A DNA stretch of 64,000 nt from Pseudoalteromonas sp. H105 (GCF_001469215.1 NZ_LOFH01000001.1:601379-665378), one strand, 5' to 3'. Shown: positions 57,682 to 64,000, counted from the first letter of the stretch. The notes: generated by a model from the letters alone, not told the origin. Numbers and translations are program-made.

Positions 57682-57842
57682 ATACCAATCCGCTTAATTA
57701 AGTTACCTATTTTGAGGGTAGAATAACGTGTTGATAGCTAGGCAAAAAATTCCTATTTAGTTGTTCTAAATGAGAGTTTATTAACGCAGGTAGCGGTACG
57801 TTTAGTCCCGCAAAATGATTAAGTCTTATTGCTGATTGGTAT
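57682..57842. mobile_element. MITE-like intergenic element (ATACCAATC ends)
   Basis: A 161-bp segment is bounded by ATACCAATCCGC and GCTGATTGGTAT, which are inverse complements with one mismatch. There is no coding sequence. From memory, elements with these ends and this interior are scattered through Pseudoalteromonas and related genomes. It carries no transposase, so it would be moved in trans. Confidence 0.65.
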
Positions 57843-58017
57843 TACTGCTATGTTACCTAGACTAACAATGAGGAATAGTCCATGCGTACTGGCGTTTGCA
57901 ATCGTATTGCAAATGTTTGAGTAGCAATATGTAGGTAAAAAGGACCTCCCCTCAGCAACATATTTAAATTTGCAGCGTTTCTACTAAATTAAAGGTGTGT
58001 TACGCCTAAATAGAGCT

Positions 58018-58911
58018 TTAAATACCAACCAACATAATTTTACCTTGTGCCATCCCCTCTATCTGGCAACTAAAGTCAATTCGCTTTTCTGCTGGTGTTT
58101 TATACAGCAAAGTGAGTTTACGAAAAGGCGAAGTAATCACTTTAACCGTTTTTATTTGTAAACTGATTCGCGTGCGTTTATCTAAAAAGGCAAAAGCAGT
58201 TTCTGACAGCGCTTTTTTACATGCAGATAATGCTTCATTTGTTACAACGCCCGATAATATGGAGTTACAGATCTCTTCAGCAGTCAAAGAGCTATATCCG
58301 CTAGCCAATACACAGGCAGCATAAATATCAAGTATGGCAATAGCCCGTACTTTTTGGCTCTTAGGATCTTCATAAACGGCCATAACACAAGGTACCTTAG
58401 ACTCATCGAATTCCTGCGGTTGGATTGTGTTTACAATTAAAGACTCGCTGATGTGTTTATGAAACAATCGCTCTAATTGCGAAAGCTTTGGTAAAGCTAA
58501 ATCACTATTTAATTCAATGTCATCAGGGATGACTTCGTTATTCTCTACAAGCTGCACTAAAGGCAATAATTTATCGTGCAGTTGTGCGTCAGTGAAAGGT
58601 TTTGACAACACAAAGGTTGCGCCAACGCTGATAGCTTCTTCAATTTGAGACTTTTCATCAACAGTAGTCAGCATCGCCACGATGATATTAAGTTGTCTTT
58701 GTTTAATAGCACGCAATAGCATGACCCCAGACATATCAGGCATATGCCAATCTGTAAGTACAATATCTGGATGCCAACTGCCAATAATCGTTAACGCTGA
58801 TTTAGCATTATGGGCTTTTTGTATTAATAACTTTCGATAGCCAAACTTCTCCAAGCCTCGACGAACTATTTCGAGTGTTGCTAGGCTATCGTCAACGATA
58901 AGTATTTTCAC
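58018..58911 (-). CDS. CheY-type response regulator with C-terminal output domain
   Basis: The 297 residues have an N-terminal receiver: acidic pair IVDDS (8-9), phospho-acceptor Asp in DIVLTDWHMPDMSG (about 54), Thr in AMLTTVDEKSQ and Lys in FVLSKPFTDAQ (about 105). The C-terminal half (about 145-297) is not HTH; its SSLTAEEICNSILSGVVTNEALSACKKALSETAFAFLDKR segment resembles CheC/CheX-like or PilZ-type output, but this is uncertain. Divergent from a coiled-coil membrane protein gene 97 bp away. Confidence 0.87.
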   Translation of the reverse strand: MKILIVDDSLATLEIVRRGLEKFGYRKLLIQKAHNAKSALTIIGSWHPDIVLTDWHMPDMSGVMLLRAIKQRQLNIIVAMLTTVDEKSQIEEAISVGATFVLSKPFTDAQLHDKLLPLVQLVENNEVIPDDIELNSDLALPKLSQLERLFHKHISESLIVNTIQPQEFDESKVPCVMAVYEDPKSQKVRAIAILDIYAACVLASGYSSLTAEEICNSILSGVVTNEALSACKKALSETAFAFLDKRTRISLQIKTVKVITSPFRKLTLLYKTPAEKRIDFSCQIEGMAQGKIMLVGI

Positions 58912-59008
58912 ATACGTTACTTTTTTGAAAATGTTGTTGTTATTATGGCATATTTTTTTGATAGCGCTAAACTCTAGTTAGCTACATTTAATTTAAGATA
59001 AATTAACA

Positions 59009-59809
59009 ATGCCGTATACTTTTCTTCCCGCTGAGGTTTATCAATATATTGCTATCAATTTTGGGCTACTCATCTTAGCGGCTTGGTTTTATATTCTTTT
59101 GTTGATACTAAGAGAATTTAGAACATTTGCGCTGAGCATGGTTAAAAACAGAGGCGGTATTGATGATGCTACGCTCGCTATGTGTAGAGAGTCGGTTGAT
59201 AATGCAATGAACTATGTCAACGATAATCGAAAGACTATCGCTGAGTTAGTTAATTTACAAATGCTGTTACAGCAACAATTATCCGAGGTTACTTCGTCAA
59301 CCAAGGACCACGTTACCGAAAAAGAGCAACAGCTCATTGATGAACTCAATATTAAACTAAAACGCTCGCATCAGTTAATACGTAAACTCAAGGGCGACTT
59401 TGATAAGAGTGTCGAAAGGTTAAAAGTGACCCGCCAGAAACTGTATGCACAATACGATGCTGTAACAGAGCTTCAAGAAGAAAAAGAGCAGTTAAAAGCA
59501 GACTATGAAGCACTTAAGAGTGCAAACGAGAACAATCAAAAATCACTGAACGAGGATGCATATTCTAAGCAAGATCAAACTAGGCTACTCAATACGTTAC
59601 AGGAATACAAAAGACAAATTTCAGAGCAAGACCAATTGCTACAGCAACTCCAATTACAAACTGATGGGCCGGGAAATAGCGAAGAGTTAGACAAACTAAA
59701 GCAAGAACTAGACAAAGCTCAGTATGCCCTTAAACACCTTACAAAAGAAAAAAAATTCATTGAAGGACGCTACATAGAAATGATGAAAAGCACCCAAAAA
59801 CCAAGTTAG
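59009..59809 (+). CDS. Membrane-anchored coiled-coil protein, unknown
   Basis: The 266 residues have one N-terminal transmembrane helix (YIAINFGLLILAAWFYILLLIL, about 12-34) followed by a helical domain and long coiled coils (about 85-260, heptads in LQEEKEQLKADYEALKS and LDKLKQELDKAQYALKHL). It is probably a cytoplasmic scaffold tethered to the inner membrane. No enzymatic motif. Divergent from the response regulator gene, which may indicate a shared role; chemotaxis or motility is possible but unproven. Confidence 0.75.
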   Translation: MPYTFLPAEVYQYIAINFGLLILAAWFYILLLILREFRTFALSMVKNRGGIDDATLAMCRESVDNAMNYVNDNRKTIAELVNLQMLLQQQLSEVTSSTKDHVTEKEQQLIDELNIKLKRSHQLIRKLKGDFDKSVERLKVTRQKLYAQYDAVTELQEEKEQLKADYEALKSANENNQKSLNEDAYSKQDQTRLLNTLQEYKRQISEQDQLLQQLQLQTDGPGNSEELDKLKQELDKAQYALKHLTKEKKFIEGRYIEMMKSTQKPS

Positions 59810-59936
59810 CCACTTAGTTCACTTTAATGCATTTATCTACATTAGCAGCGAGAAAAAATCACGTGTATTTAAAGTACCGTAGCAGTCATTATTAGCTCCT
59901 GAAAAACGGATTAAAAAGATGCCTATCGCCTCAATC

Positions 59937-60180
59937 AAAAATTAAAAACCCGTTTTCAAGATAAATTTTTATAGCATGGACTAACTCTCTGTGCGTTACT
60001 CATTTTGTACAAAAGCCTATTATTGGCAACAAGAAGCAAAGGGAAAGCCTAATAATACCATCATCAGAACGCTTGCAATTTAGTGGATACAAATCCTATT
60101 TAGGTGCTGAAAAACACACATGACCTACAATAAATAAACTTACTTTATACCGTTCAAAAGAAAGTGGTCACCGCTGTTAC
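59937..60180 (+). pseudogene. Decayed 3' end of a transposase gene, copy 1 (IS110-like)
   Basis: Plus-strand translation reads KAYYWQQEAKGKPNNTIIRT then LAI, stop, WIQILFRC, stop, KTHMTY. This is clearly the C-terminal part of an IS transposase with nonsense changes at codons expected to be Lys (TAG) and Trp (TGA). It aligns base by base with 61371-61615. The family is most likely IS110, judged from the pattern of residues. No 5' part is present. It occupies most of the 378-bp gap 59810-60187. Confidence 0.7.
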
Positions 60181-60187
60181 GTGATTA

Positions 60188-60574
60188 CTACACCGATTTT
60201 TTTGCATAATTTAAAATATAAAGAACCAAAATCCCGAAAAACAAATAGAGAAAAGAAAGCTCGATATAACCATCTTTCCAATGATATTGCCTCCCTTCAG
60301 GAGAATACAAATTAAATGCAAGCCCAGAGAGTAAAAATATTACCTGTGATACCTTAAACTTCAATAGAAAAATTTTTGATAAATAAAAAGTGATTAACGC
60401 GCAGGCTAGACCTAAGCCAGTAAAGTGAAACCTCATTATAGCAATATAATCATCATTAACCCATGAACCAAATCTAGGTAAATAAGTTGCATACCCATAA
60501 TTCATCAACAATTGGGCTGACGTTAGAGATACGATGAATAAAATAAAAACCTTTAATTTACAGAAAGACGACAT
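60188..60574 (-). CDS. Small membrane protein, unknown
   Basis: ATG 60574 (AGGTG five nt before; a GTG two codons upstream is an alternative) gives 128 residues with four hydrophobic helices: VFILFIVSLTSAQLLMNYG, TGLGLACALITFYLSKIFLL, VIFLLSGLAFNL and SFLYLFFGILVLYILNYA. No known motif. Upstream lies shared promoter copy 3, so it is probably co-regulated with the hydrolase at 55942 and the DUF6010 gene. GTTAGGT just before the start resembles an integron R' core (see the findings). Confidence 0.6.
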   Translation of the reverse strand: MSSFCKLKVFILFIVSLTSAQLLMNYGYATYLPRFGSWVNDDYIAIMRFHFTGLGLACALITFYLSKIFLLKFKVSQVIFLLSGLAFNLYSPEGRQYHWKDGYIELSFLYLFFGILVLYILNYAKKSV

Positions 60575-60632
60575 AGTCACCTAACGAGCCTGAAGAGTAA
60601 CTCGTTTTAAACTTATTTATATTGAAGAATCA

Positions 60633-60661
60633 ACCATAGCCGAGTTCCTCTTTTGGTTCAA
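60633..60661 (-). promoter_or_regulatory. Shared promoter-like element, copy 3
   Basis: TTGAAC-N17-TATGGT again, spacer core GGAACTCGGC, 59 bp upstream of the small membrane protein start at 60574. Confidence 0.65.
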
Positions 60662-60865
60662 ACGGTTACTATGACTTACCGCCAAATACCAAAAAGGATT
60701 TGCAGGTATTTTCAACACAAAGAAAGCTGAGACTATATAACCACATAGTTTAGTATCCCTCCAAAAAAGTAGCCACGCCCCATTCGGATGCTATTTTGTC
60801 ACGGTAACTGAATTTAAATTACATACACACCTTAAGGTGGGTCTCTGTTTTATTTTTTCATTCAA

Positions 60866-61300
60866 CTAGCTGCTTTGATACATATGCTCTTTCTTTTCCA
60901 TCATTGCCTTAACATCAGCACTGAACTCGGCTGTAGGCCTTGCCAACAAACGTCTTACGCCTATCGGTTCACCCGACTCAAGGCAATAACCATAAGTTTC
61001 AATGCGAATTCGTTCAAGCGCTTGCTTAATCTTTGGCAACAAGCGCTGTTCGCGCTCAACGATACGAATTAACATGCCGCACTGCTCTTCCCATGTTGCT
61101 TTGTCGCTTAAATCGGTTATCTCAGGCGGGCTAAGCATTTGCTCTTTTGCTTCACGAATATGTTCGCGAGTAGTATCGTGTAACGCAATTAGCCTTTGTT
61201 TGAAAAACGCTAATTGCCCTTCATTCATATACTCTTCTTCAGGCGCATCAATAATCCATTGTTCAAATTTCTCTTTAGATATTAATTTTTTAGATTCCAT
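60866..61300 (-). CDS. DksA/TraR-like protein with a degenerate zinc finger
   Basis: From ATG 61300 the product is 144 residues (a GTG start 12 bp upstream is possible). A coiled-coil N-terminal part (MNEGQLAFFKQRLIALHDTTREHIREAKEQM; DkA-like) and the C-terminal ARPTAEF region match DksA. The finger region reads YGYCLESGEPIGVRRLLARPTAEFSADVKAMMEKK: one Cys is kept, the second is replaced by Ser, and the distal pair is missing. DksA modulates RNA polymerase with ppGpp. This copy may work without zinc, as the zinc-independent paralogues in Pseudomonas do, or have drifted. Confidence 0.85.
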   Translation of the reverse strand: MESKKLISKEKFEQWIIDAPEEEYMNEGQLAFFKQRLIALHDTTREHIREAKEQMLSPPEITDLSDKATWEEQCGMLIRIVEREQRLLPKIKQALERIRIETYGYCLESGEPIGVRRLLARPTAEFSADVKAMMEKKEHMYQSS

Positions 61301-61327
61301 TGCACTCACCACGACTCAAATTAATAT

Positions 61328-61350
61328 GTTATACTATAACAATTAATTGT
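61328..61350. promoter_or_regulatory. Palindromes upstream of the DksA-like gene
   Basis: GTTATACTATAAC (perfect 6+1+6) overlaps ACAATTAATTGT (perfect 12-bp palindrome), 27-50 bp before the start at 61300. This likely includes the promoter (TATAGT on the minus strand) and an operator. Confidence 0.45.
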
Positions 61351-61370
61351 AATATCAAGGAATACTAATT

Positions 61371-61615
61371 AAGAAAATTACAAATCCGTTTTAAAGGCAA
61401 ATTTTTTTTGAATGGGCATAACCCACTGTACATTACTCATTCTAAGTAAAAGCCTATTATCGGCAGCAAGAAGCCAAAGGAAAACCTCATAATACCATCA
61501 TCAGAGCGCTAGCATTTTAGTGATACGGATCCTATTTAGGTGCTGGAAAACACACACGCACTACGATGAATCAACTTCCCTGCGGCATTGAAATGTAGAA
61601 GTTCACCGCTGTTAA
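61371..61615 (+). pseudogene. Decayed 3' end of a transposase gene, copy 2 (IS110-like)
   Basis: Plus-strand translation in one frame gives KAYYRQQEAKGKPHNT... to RALAF, then a 1-nt loss shifts frame to IRILFRCWKTHTHYDEST. It is a diverged direct repeat of 59937-60180, same orientation. No 5' end or inverted repeats are seen. It fills most of the 376-bp gap 61313-61689; the rest holds the DksA-like promoter and a GTTTAAC box (61679-61685 on the minus strand). Confidence 0.7.
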
Positions 61616-61689
61616 AGTTTGCGGTGGAAAGTGGGTTTTAGTGCTTATTACCAACCTCTGGGAGTGTTGCTAGCTGCCGTTAAACACAT

Positions 61690-62022
61690 CTATTCTTGAC
61701 GCAATGTATATATATTGGCGTCTATAGCGCGCCCGTTGTCTAATACTACTTTTGCTATAACTCGCTGGTAAGCTTCTCCCTCAAATTCATCAAGGCTAGC
61801 CCAATGCTCTGCCAGATGTTGAGAGGTAAATACAAAACCTTCAACCTCTTTACCAGACTCATTCAATTCAATGCCAGGAAACCCCATCTCTGCACCCCAA
61901 CCTTTATCTTTCAGGATCCCTCTTACAGATGCAATTTCCCATGTACCACCAATATCACTAAGTATGTGTTCATTCGGACGGCCAAGGCCTAGAGTTCCAT
62001 ATACAAATAGTTTTTCGCTCAT
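61690..62022 (-). CDS. Gamma-glutamylcyclotransferase-like (AIG2) protein
   Basis: This 110-residue protein has the substrate loop FVYGTLGLGRPNEHIL (YGTL motif, residues 6-12) and catalytic glutamate in LDEFEGEAYQR (about residue 78). The family includes GGCT (makes 5-oxoproline from gamma-glutamyl amino acids) and GGACT-like enzymes. The substrate is not fixed by the motifs. AAGGAAA lies upstream of ATG. It lies in a row of small minus-strand genes with attC-like ends, so it may be a cassette gene. Confidence 0.85.
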   Translation of the reverse strand: MSEKLFVYGTLGLGRPNEHILSDIGGTWEIASVRGILKDKGWGAEMGFPGIELNESGKEVEGFVFTSQHLAEHWASLDEFEGEAYQRVIAKVVLDNGRAIDANIYTLRQE

Positions 62023-62037
62023 CGAGTTTCCTTAGAC

Positions 62038-62079
62038 TGCTAACTAAAATAAAATGGACAGCCACTTTAATTGTTAGAT
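62038..62079 (-). repeat. Short attC-like hairpin between cassette-type genes
   Basis: Minus strand: ATCTAAC, then TAAAGTGG-CTGT-CCATTTTA stem (8 bp, one wobble), then GTTAGCA. CTAAC pairs with GTTAG across unpaired spacers of 3 and 5 nt, the attC plan. At 42 bp it is shorter than normal attC sites and its R' box misses consensus, so it is weak. Confidence 0.4.
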
Positions 62080-62082
62080 GTT

Positions 62083-62487
62083 CTATTTACGATTAACTTC
62101 ACTTTTTACTTTTTGATTTAATTCCATAAAGTCTTTTACTAATGAGTCGCAAATTTTTCGTTTAGCAGCACACTTTACTTGGGTTGTTATTCCAACCTGT
62201 CCATCCTTTTCAACAACGGCACGACGAACAACGGATGGGTATGACGGGTGATCTTTAGGAGCAAAAGACCAAAGGGCTTTGTTAGTATTATCATTGACTA
62301 TAACCCAACCTTCAGACTCACTGATTTCAGCTTGAGGATCTAACTTCAGCGCTTCTAGAGCTTCCAAAACAGTGTTGTAGCCAAATACTTGTCCCTGCTT
62401 TCCTTTATAACCTAACTTTGAGTCAGTTTCAGTCGCAAATGAAAAACTCGAAAAACTTAATAGAATTAAAAATAATACTCGATGCAT
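62083..62487 (-). CDS. Exported hypothetical protein, cassette-like
   Basis: From ATG 62487 (AAGGA 8-12 nt upstream) the product is 134 residues with signal peptide MHRVLFLILLSFSSFSFA. A longer in-frame ORF from 62562 would begin inside the attC-like site and is rejected. The mature part has VLEALEALKLDPQAEISESE and GWVIVNDNTNKALWSFAPKDHPSYPSVVRR, an imperfect alpha/beta protein with two cysteines (KCAAKRKICDSL) that could form a disulfide. Family not recognised. Typical of integron cassettes: small, exported, no relatives in known pathways. Confidence 0.7.
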   Translation of the reverse strand: MHRVLFLILLSFSSFSFATETDSKLGYKGKQGQVFGYNTVLEALEALKLDPQAEISESEGWVIVNDNTNKALWSFAPKDHPSYPSVVRRAVVEKDGQVGITTQVKCAAKRKICDSLVKDFMELNQKVKSEVNRK

Positions 62488-62505
62488 ACACAATCCTTCT
62501 TGAAC

Positions 62506-62606
62506 ATCTAACGCTTCCGCCATGCGCTTCATGCAGCTGGCGGAATTTTTGTTGTTTTTCAAAAATTATGACAGCTCATGCTGTCGCTTGGGCGGACTGG
62601 TTATGC
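62506..62606 (-). repeat. Integron attC-like recombination site
   Basis: Minus strand: R'' GCATAAC (containing the upstream gene's stop TAA), CAG spacer, TCCGCC; about 70 nt of interior; then GGCGGA, AGC spacer and R' GTTAGAT. TAAC/GTTA and TCCGCC/GGCGGA pair while the spacers do not, the defining attC fold. R' matches GTTRRRY, and the next gene's ribosome-binding site follows. The interior also has a GACAGC...GCTGTC pair. Confidence 0.72.
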
Positions 62607-63113
62607 GTATCGCGCACAGTCCCTCCAAAAATCTCTATCTTGCTCAGTGATATAATCACCCCACCCATCTCGTTGCTCAAATCTGGAAAACTTAAAAGGT
62701 GTAAGCACAGGAAATTCTGTTAACTTTGAAGCAAGAAGCCCTCTTTCCAGGTGATCCATAGCCACACTGTCCTCGGCTGCACCCCAAAAACTTTCCCAGA
62801 GAATTAGTGTCGCAGTTTCAGCGATAGGTCTAAAACGCTCTTCACTTAAACCTACCGAACTCAATAAATCTATCAGCTCGGTCGATGCTTCATCACCGAG
62901 GCCAAAGTCAACGAGATAGGGACGACTGCTCTGCCAAGGATCGAAAAGACTGGGATCATCAATTAATGGCCACTGCCATAAGTGCTCGAAGTATTTATCG
63001 AGCTCGGCACCACGAAGATTATGCATTTCACAGTACCTTTTGAATACAAGTAAGGCGATTGCAGCTCGAGCTGTTAACGACAGTTTTTTACACTCTTTAA
63101 GATAATCGTTCAT
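62601..63113 (-). CDS. Hypothetical protein, cassette-like
   Basis: This 170-residue cytoplasmic protein is mostly helical (MNDYLKECKKLSLTARAAIALLVFKRYCEMHNL..., WESFWGAAEDSVAMDHLERGLL, RDGWGDYITEQDRDFWRDCARYA). No signal or membrane span; acidic, Trp-rich C-terminal half. The family is not recognised. The stop codon lies within the R'' box of the attC-like site, as in most gene cassettes. Upstream is a MITE-like insertion (63133-63278), so the original 5' boundary of the cassette is obscured. Confidence 0.72.
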   Translation of the reverse strand: MNDYLKECKKLSLTARAAIALLVFKRYCEMHNLRGAELDKYFEHLWQWPLIDDPSLFDPWQSSRPYLVDFGLGDEASTELIDLLSSVGLSEERFRPIAETATLILWESFWGAAEDSVAMDHLERGLLASKLTEFPVLTPFKFSRFEQRDGWGDYITEQDRDFWRDCARYA

Positions 63114-63132
63114 TTAACCTCGAACGCATAAC

Positions 63133-63278
63133 GAGACTGTAGAATAACTCCAACAGCCAAATTAAATTAAAAAACGAGCTCCTGTAATTAACTCTAAGCG
63201 CTTTTAAAGCATTAGGTAATGCATTTGGAACCCATAAAACAGGCTGGTTTTCTTTAAAAAGAGTAATTCTACAGCCTC
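63133..63278. mobile_element. MITE-like element with 18-bp terminal inverted repeats
   Basis: GAGACTGTAGAATAACTC at the left pairs with GAGTAATTCTACAGCCTC at the right, 16 of 18 bp. AAC directly flanks both ends, as a 3-bp target duplication would. Its 146 bp contain no ORF. The termini look like those of IS5/IS1182-type transposons, which is a guess. It lies directly upstream of the cassette-like gene at 62601-63113. Confidence 0.62.
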
Positions 63279-63419
63279 AACGCCCTAATAATGGGCAAAA
63301 AATTGTTGGCTAAAATGTTGAGGAACGAAAACAGCCAACTGTTTTTTGTCCTTATTAATTAGCTTGTATGGATAATACACCCATCTAAATTACTAATTAT
63401 TACCGAGTTCGGGTAAAGT

Positions 63420-63560
63420 GAGACCCAAGCTTTGGCTGCAACCAAAGCCTTTCCTTGTCGTAGTTCGATTGATTGCTGGCTCCTCTGTTGAGAGACCGAT
63501 AACAAGAATGAACGCGACAAAGAACTCCAAGCATGACACTCGAATAGTCTACTGGGTCTC
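63420..63560 (+). ncRNA. Candidate IS110 bridge-RNA region
   Basis: GAGACCC (63420-63426) pairs with GGGTCTC (63554-63560), enclosing a 7-bp hairpin GCTTTGG-CTGCAA-CCAAAGC (63429-63448) and a CTTGTCG / CGACAA pairing (63454-63460 with 63515-63520). IS621-type bridge RNAs are about 177 nt with a 5' hairpin and two guide loops, encoded between the left end and transposase. Position and fold agree; ends and guide loops are not defined. Confidence 0.45.
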
Positions 63561-63593
63561 GAACCCGCATTATGCAAGCAAGAGTTAGCTTAT

Positions 63594-64000
63594 ATGAAAA
63601 TATAAACAAATCAAAACATTAATGTTGGCGTTGATACTGGTAAATTCCAACTCGATATCTATATCCGCCCACTCGATATTTATTTCACTGTGCCAAACGA
63701 TGAAAAAGGGATTAAAGAAGCGGTTAAAACTATCAAAAAATATACACCTGAACGCGTGATTGTTGAGGCTACGGGTAGACTTGAAGCACCCTTTATTATG
63801 GCATGTGCAAAAGCAAACTTGCCATTTGTAGTCGCCAACCCTATTCATATAAAACGCTTTGCAGGCGCTATTGGTCAACGAGCCAAAACAGACAAGCTAG
63901 ATGCCAAACTAATCGCGCATTTTGGTGAAGCGATTAAACCTAAGTTATCTACGTTAAAGCCTGAAATTATGCAGGATATGAGTGATTTGGTTGCCAGAAG
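63594..64000 (+). pseudogene. IS110-family transposase, N-terminal part, with stop at codon 4
   Basis: From ATG 63594 the frame reads M-K-I-stop, then is open to the window end: TNQNINVGVDTGKFQLDIYI. The DEDD RuvC-like residues are present in GVDTGK, VIVEATGRLE and TDKLDAKLIA. No ATG, GTG or TTG follows the TAA (63603-63605) until a GTG well inside the catalytic domain, so this copy is probably a nonsense mutant or starts at a rare codon. The C-terminal Ser domain lies outside the window. Confidence 0.78.

Larger units (their letters stand above)
57593..58017. other. 425-bp intergenic region with promoter element and MITE-like repeat
   Basis: Holds shared promoter copy 2 (57647-57675), the inverted-repeat element at 57682-57842 and about 170 bp of unassigned sequence, with no ORF of note. 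Confidence 0.6.
63114..63593. other. 480-bp non-coding stretch: MITE-like element and IS110 leader
   Basis: No protein gene. It contains the 146-bp inverted-repeat element and the leader of the IS110-type transposase with its candidate bridge RNA. The segment 63282-63359 between them is unassigned. Confidence 0.6.
63360..64000 (+). mobile_element. IS110-family insertion element, 5' part (continues past the window)
   Basis: A structured non-coding leader is followed by an IS110 (DEDD) transposase frame cut by the window end. The left boundary is not determinable, since this family lacks terminal inverted repeats. The leader-before-transposase layout is that of the IS110/IS621 group, where the bridge RNA is encoded upstream. 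Confidence 0.65.

Noticed and set aside
60560..60600. GTTAGGT before the small membrane gene as an integron site
   Set aside because: A perfect R' core by sequence, but no complementary R''/L'' partner exists in the preceding 280 bp, so chance is likely.
63585..63878. 97-residue minus-strand ORF at the right end
   Set aside because: It is antisense to the IS110 transposase frame that shows catalytic motifs on the plus strand.

Overview
The window is chromosomal DNA from a marine gammaproteobacterium of the Alteromonadales, most likely Pseudoalteromonas. This rests on the AT-rich sequence, typical gammaproteobacterial neighbourhoods (rlmL-zapC-pyrD; msrC-proQ-prc; tusDCBE; mnmA-hflD-purB), a 180-kDa-class NAD-glutamate dehydrogenase and Alteromonadales-type proteins throughout. 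The species call is inference. Nearly every gene can be placed in a family; the exceptions cluster in the last 10 kb.

Region 1 (1-23.4 kb, almost all on the minus strand) is core genome. It holds the 5' part of rlmL, zapC, pyrD and gdhB. Next come four genes that look like one envelope system: a DUF1302 outer-membrane protein, a DUF1329 LolA-like protein, a YCF48 beta-propeller and an MMPL/RND transporter. After these are DUF2835-pepN, an NhaC-type antiporter, prc, proQ, a 92-residue unknown, the free-methionine-sulfoxide reductase msrC and a small membrane protein. Two identical tRNA-Ser(UGA) genes in tandem close the block.

Region 2 (24-31.8 kb, plus strand) is dedicated to RNA modification and housekeeping: a Bax-inhibitor-1 protein, tusDCBE and mnmA (tRNA U34 2-thiolation), rluE (23S pseudouridine), hflD, purB, roxA (ribosomal protein L16 arginine hydroxylase) and a GNAT acetyltransferase.

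Region 3 (31.8-53.3 kb) is mixed metabolism and signalling. It holds an SDR, an Mpo1-like protein, a Crp/Fnr regulator, an exported M20 amidohydrolase, a double-cupin protein and a TauE exporter. The DUF1852/MetE-core pair (MesX/MesD, a folate-independent methionine synthase system) follows. Then come an erythromycin-esterase-like protein, cytochrome b561, a membrane LytTR regulator, a periplasmic-binding protein overlapping a TPR-GGDEF cyclase, and an RND efflux operon with DUF3240 divergent from a membrane-anchored LuxR-type regulator.

Region 4 (53.3-64 kb) is accessory. Small genes sit among repeats: two decayed copies of the same transposase 3' end, two MITE-like inverted-repeat elements, and a 29-bp promoter-like element repeated in front of three unrelated genes. 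There is also a short integron-cassette-like cluster with one good attC-like site. The window ends in an IS110-family element whose upstream leader folds like a bridge-RNA region and whose transposase has a stop at codon 4. Accessory genes include a MEST-like alpha/beta hydrolase, a YggL homologue, a DksA-like protein that has lost most zinc ligands, and a gamma-glutamylcyclotransferase-like protein.
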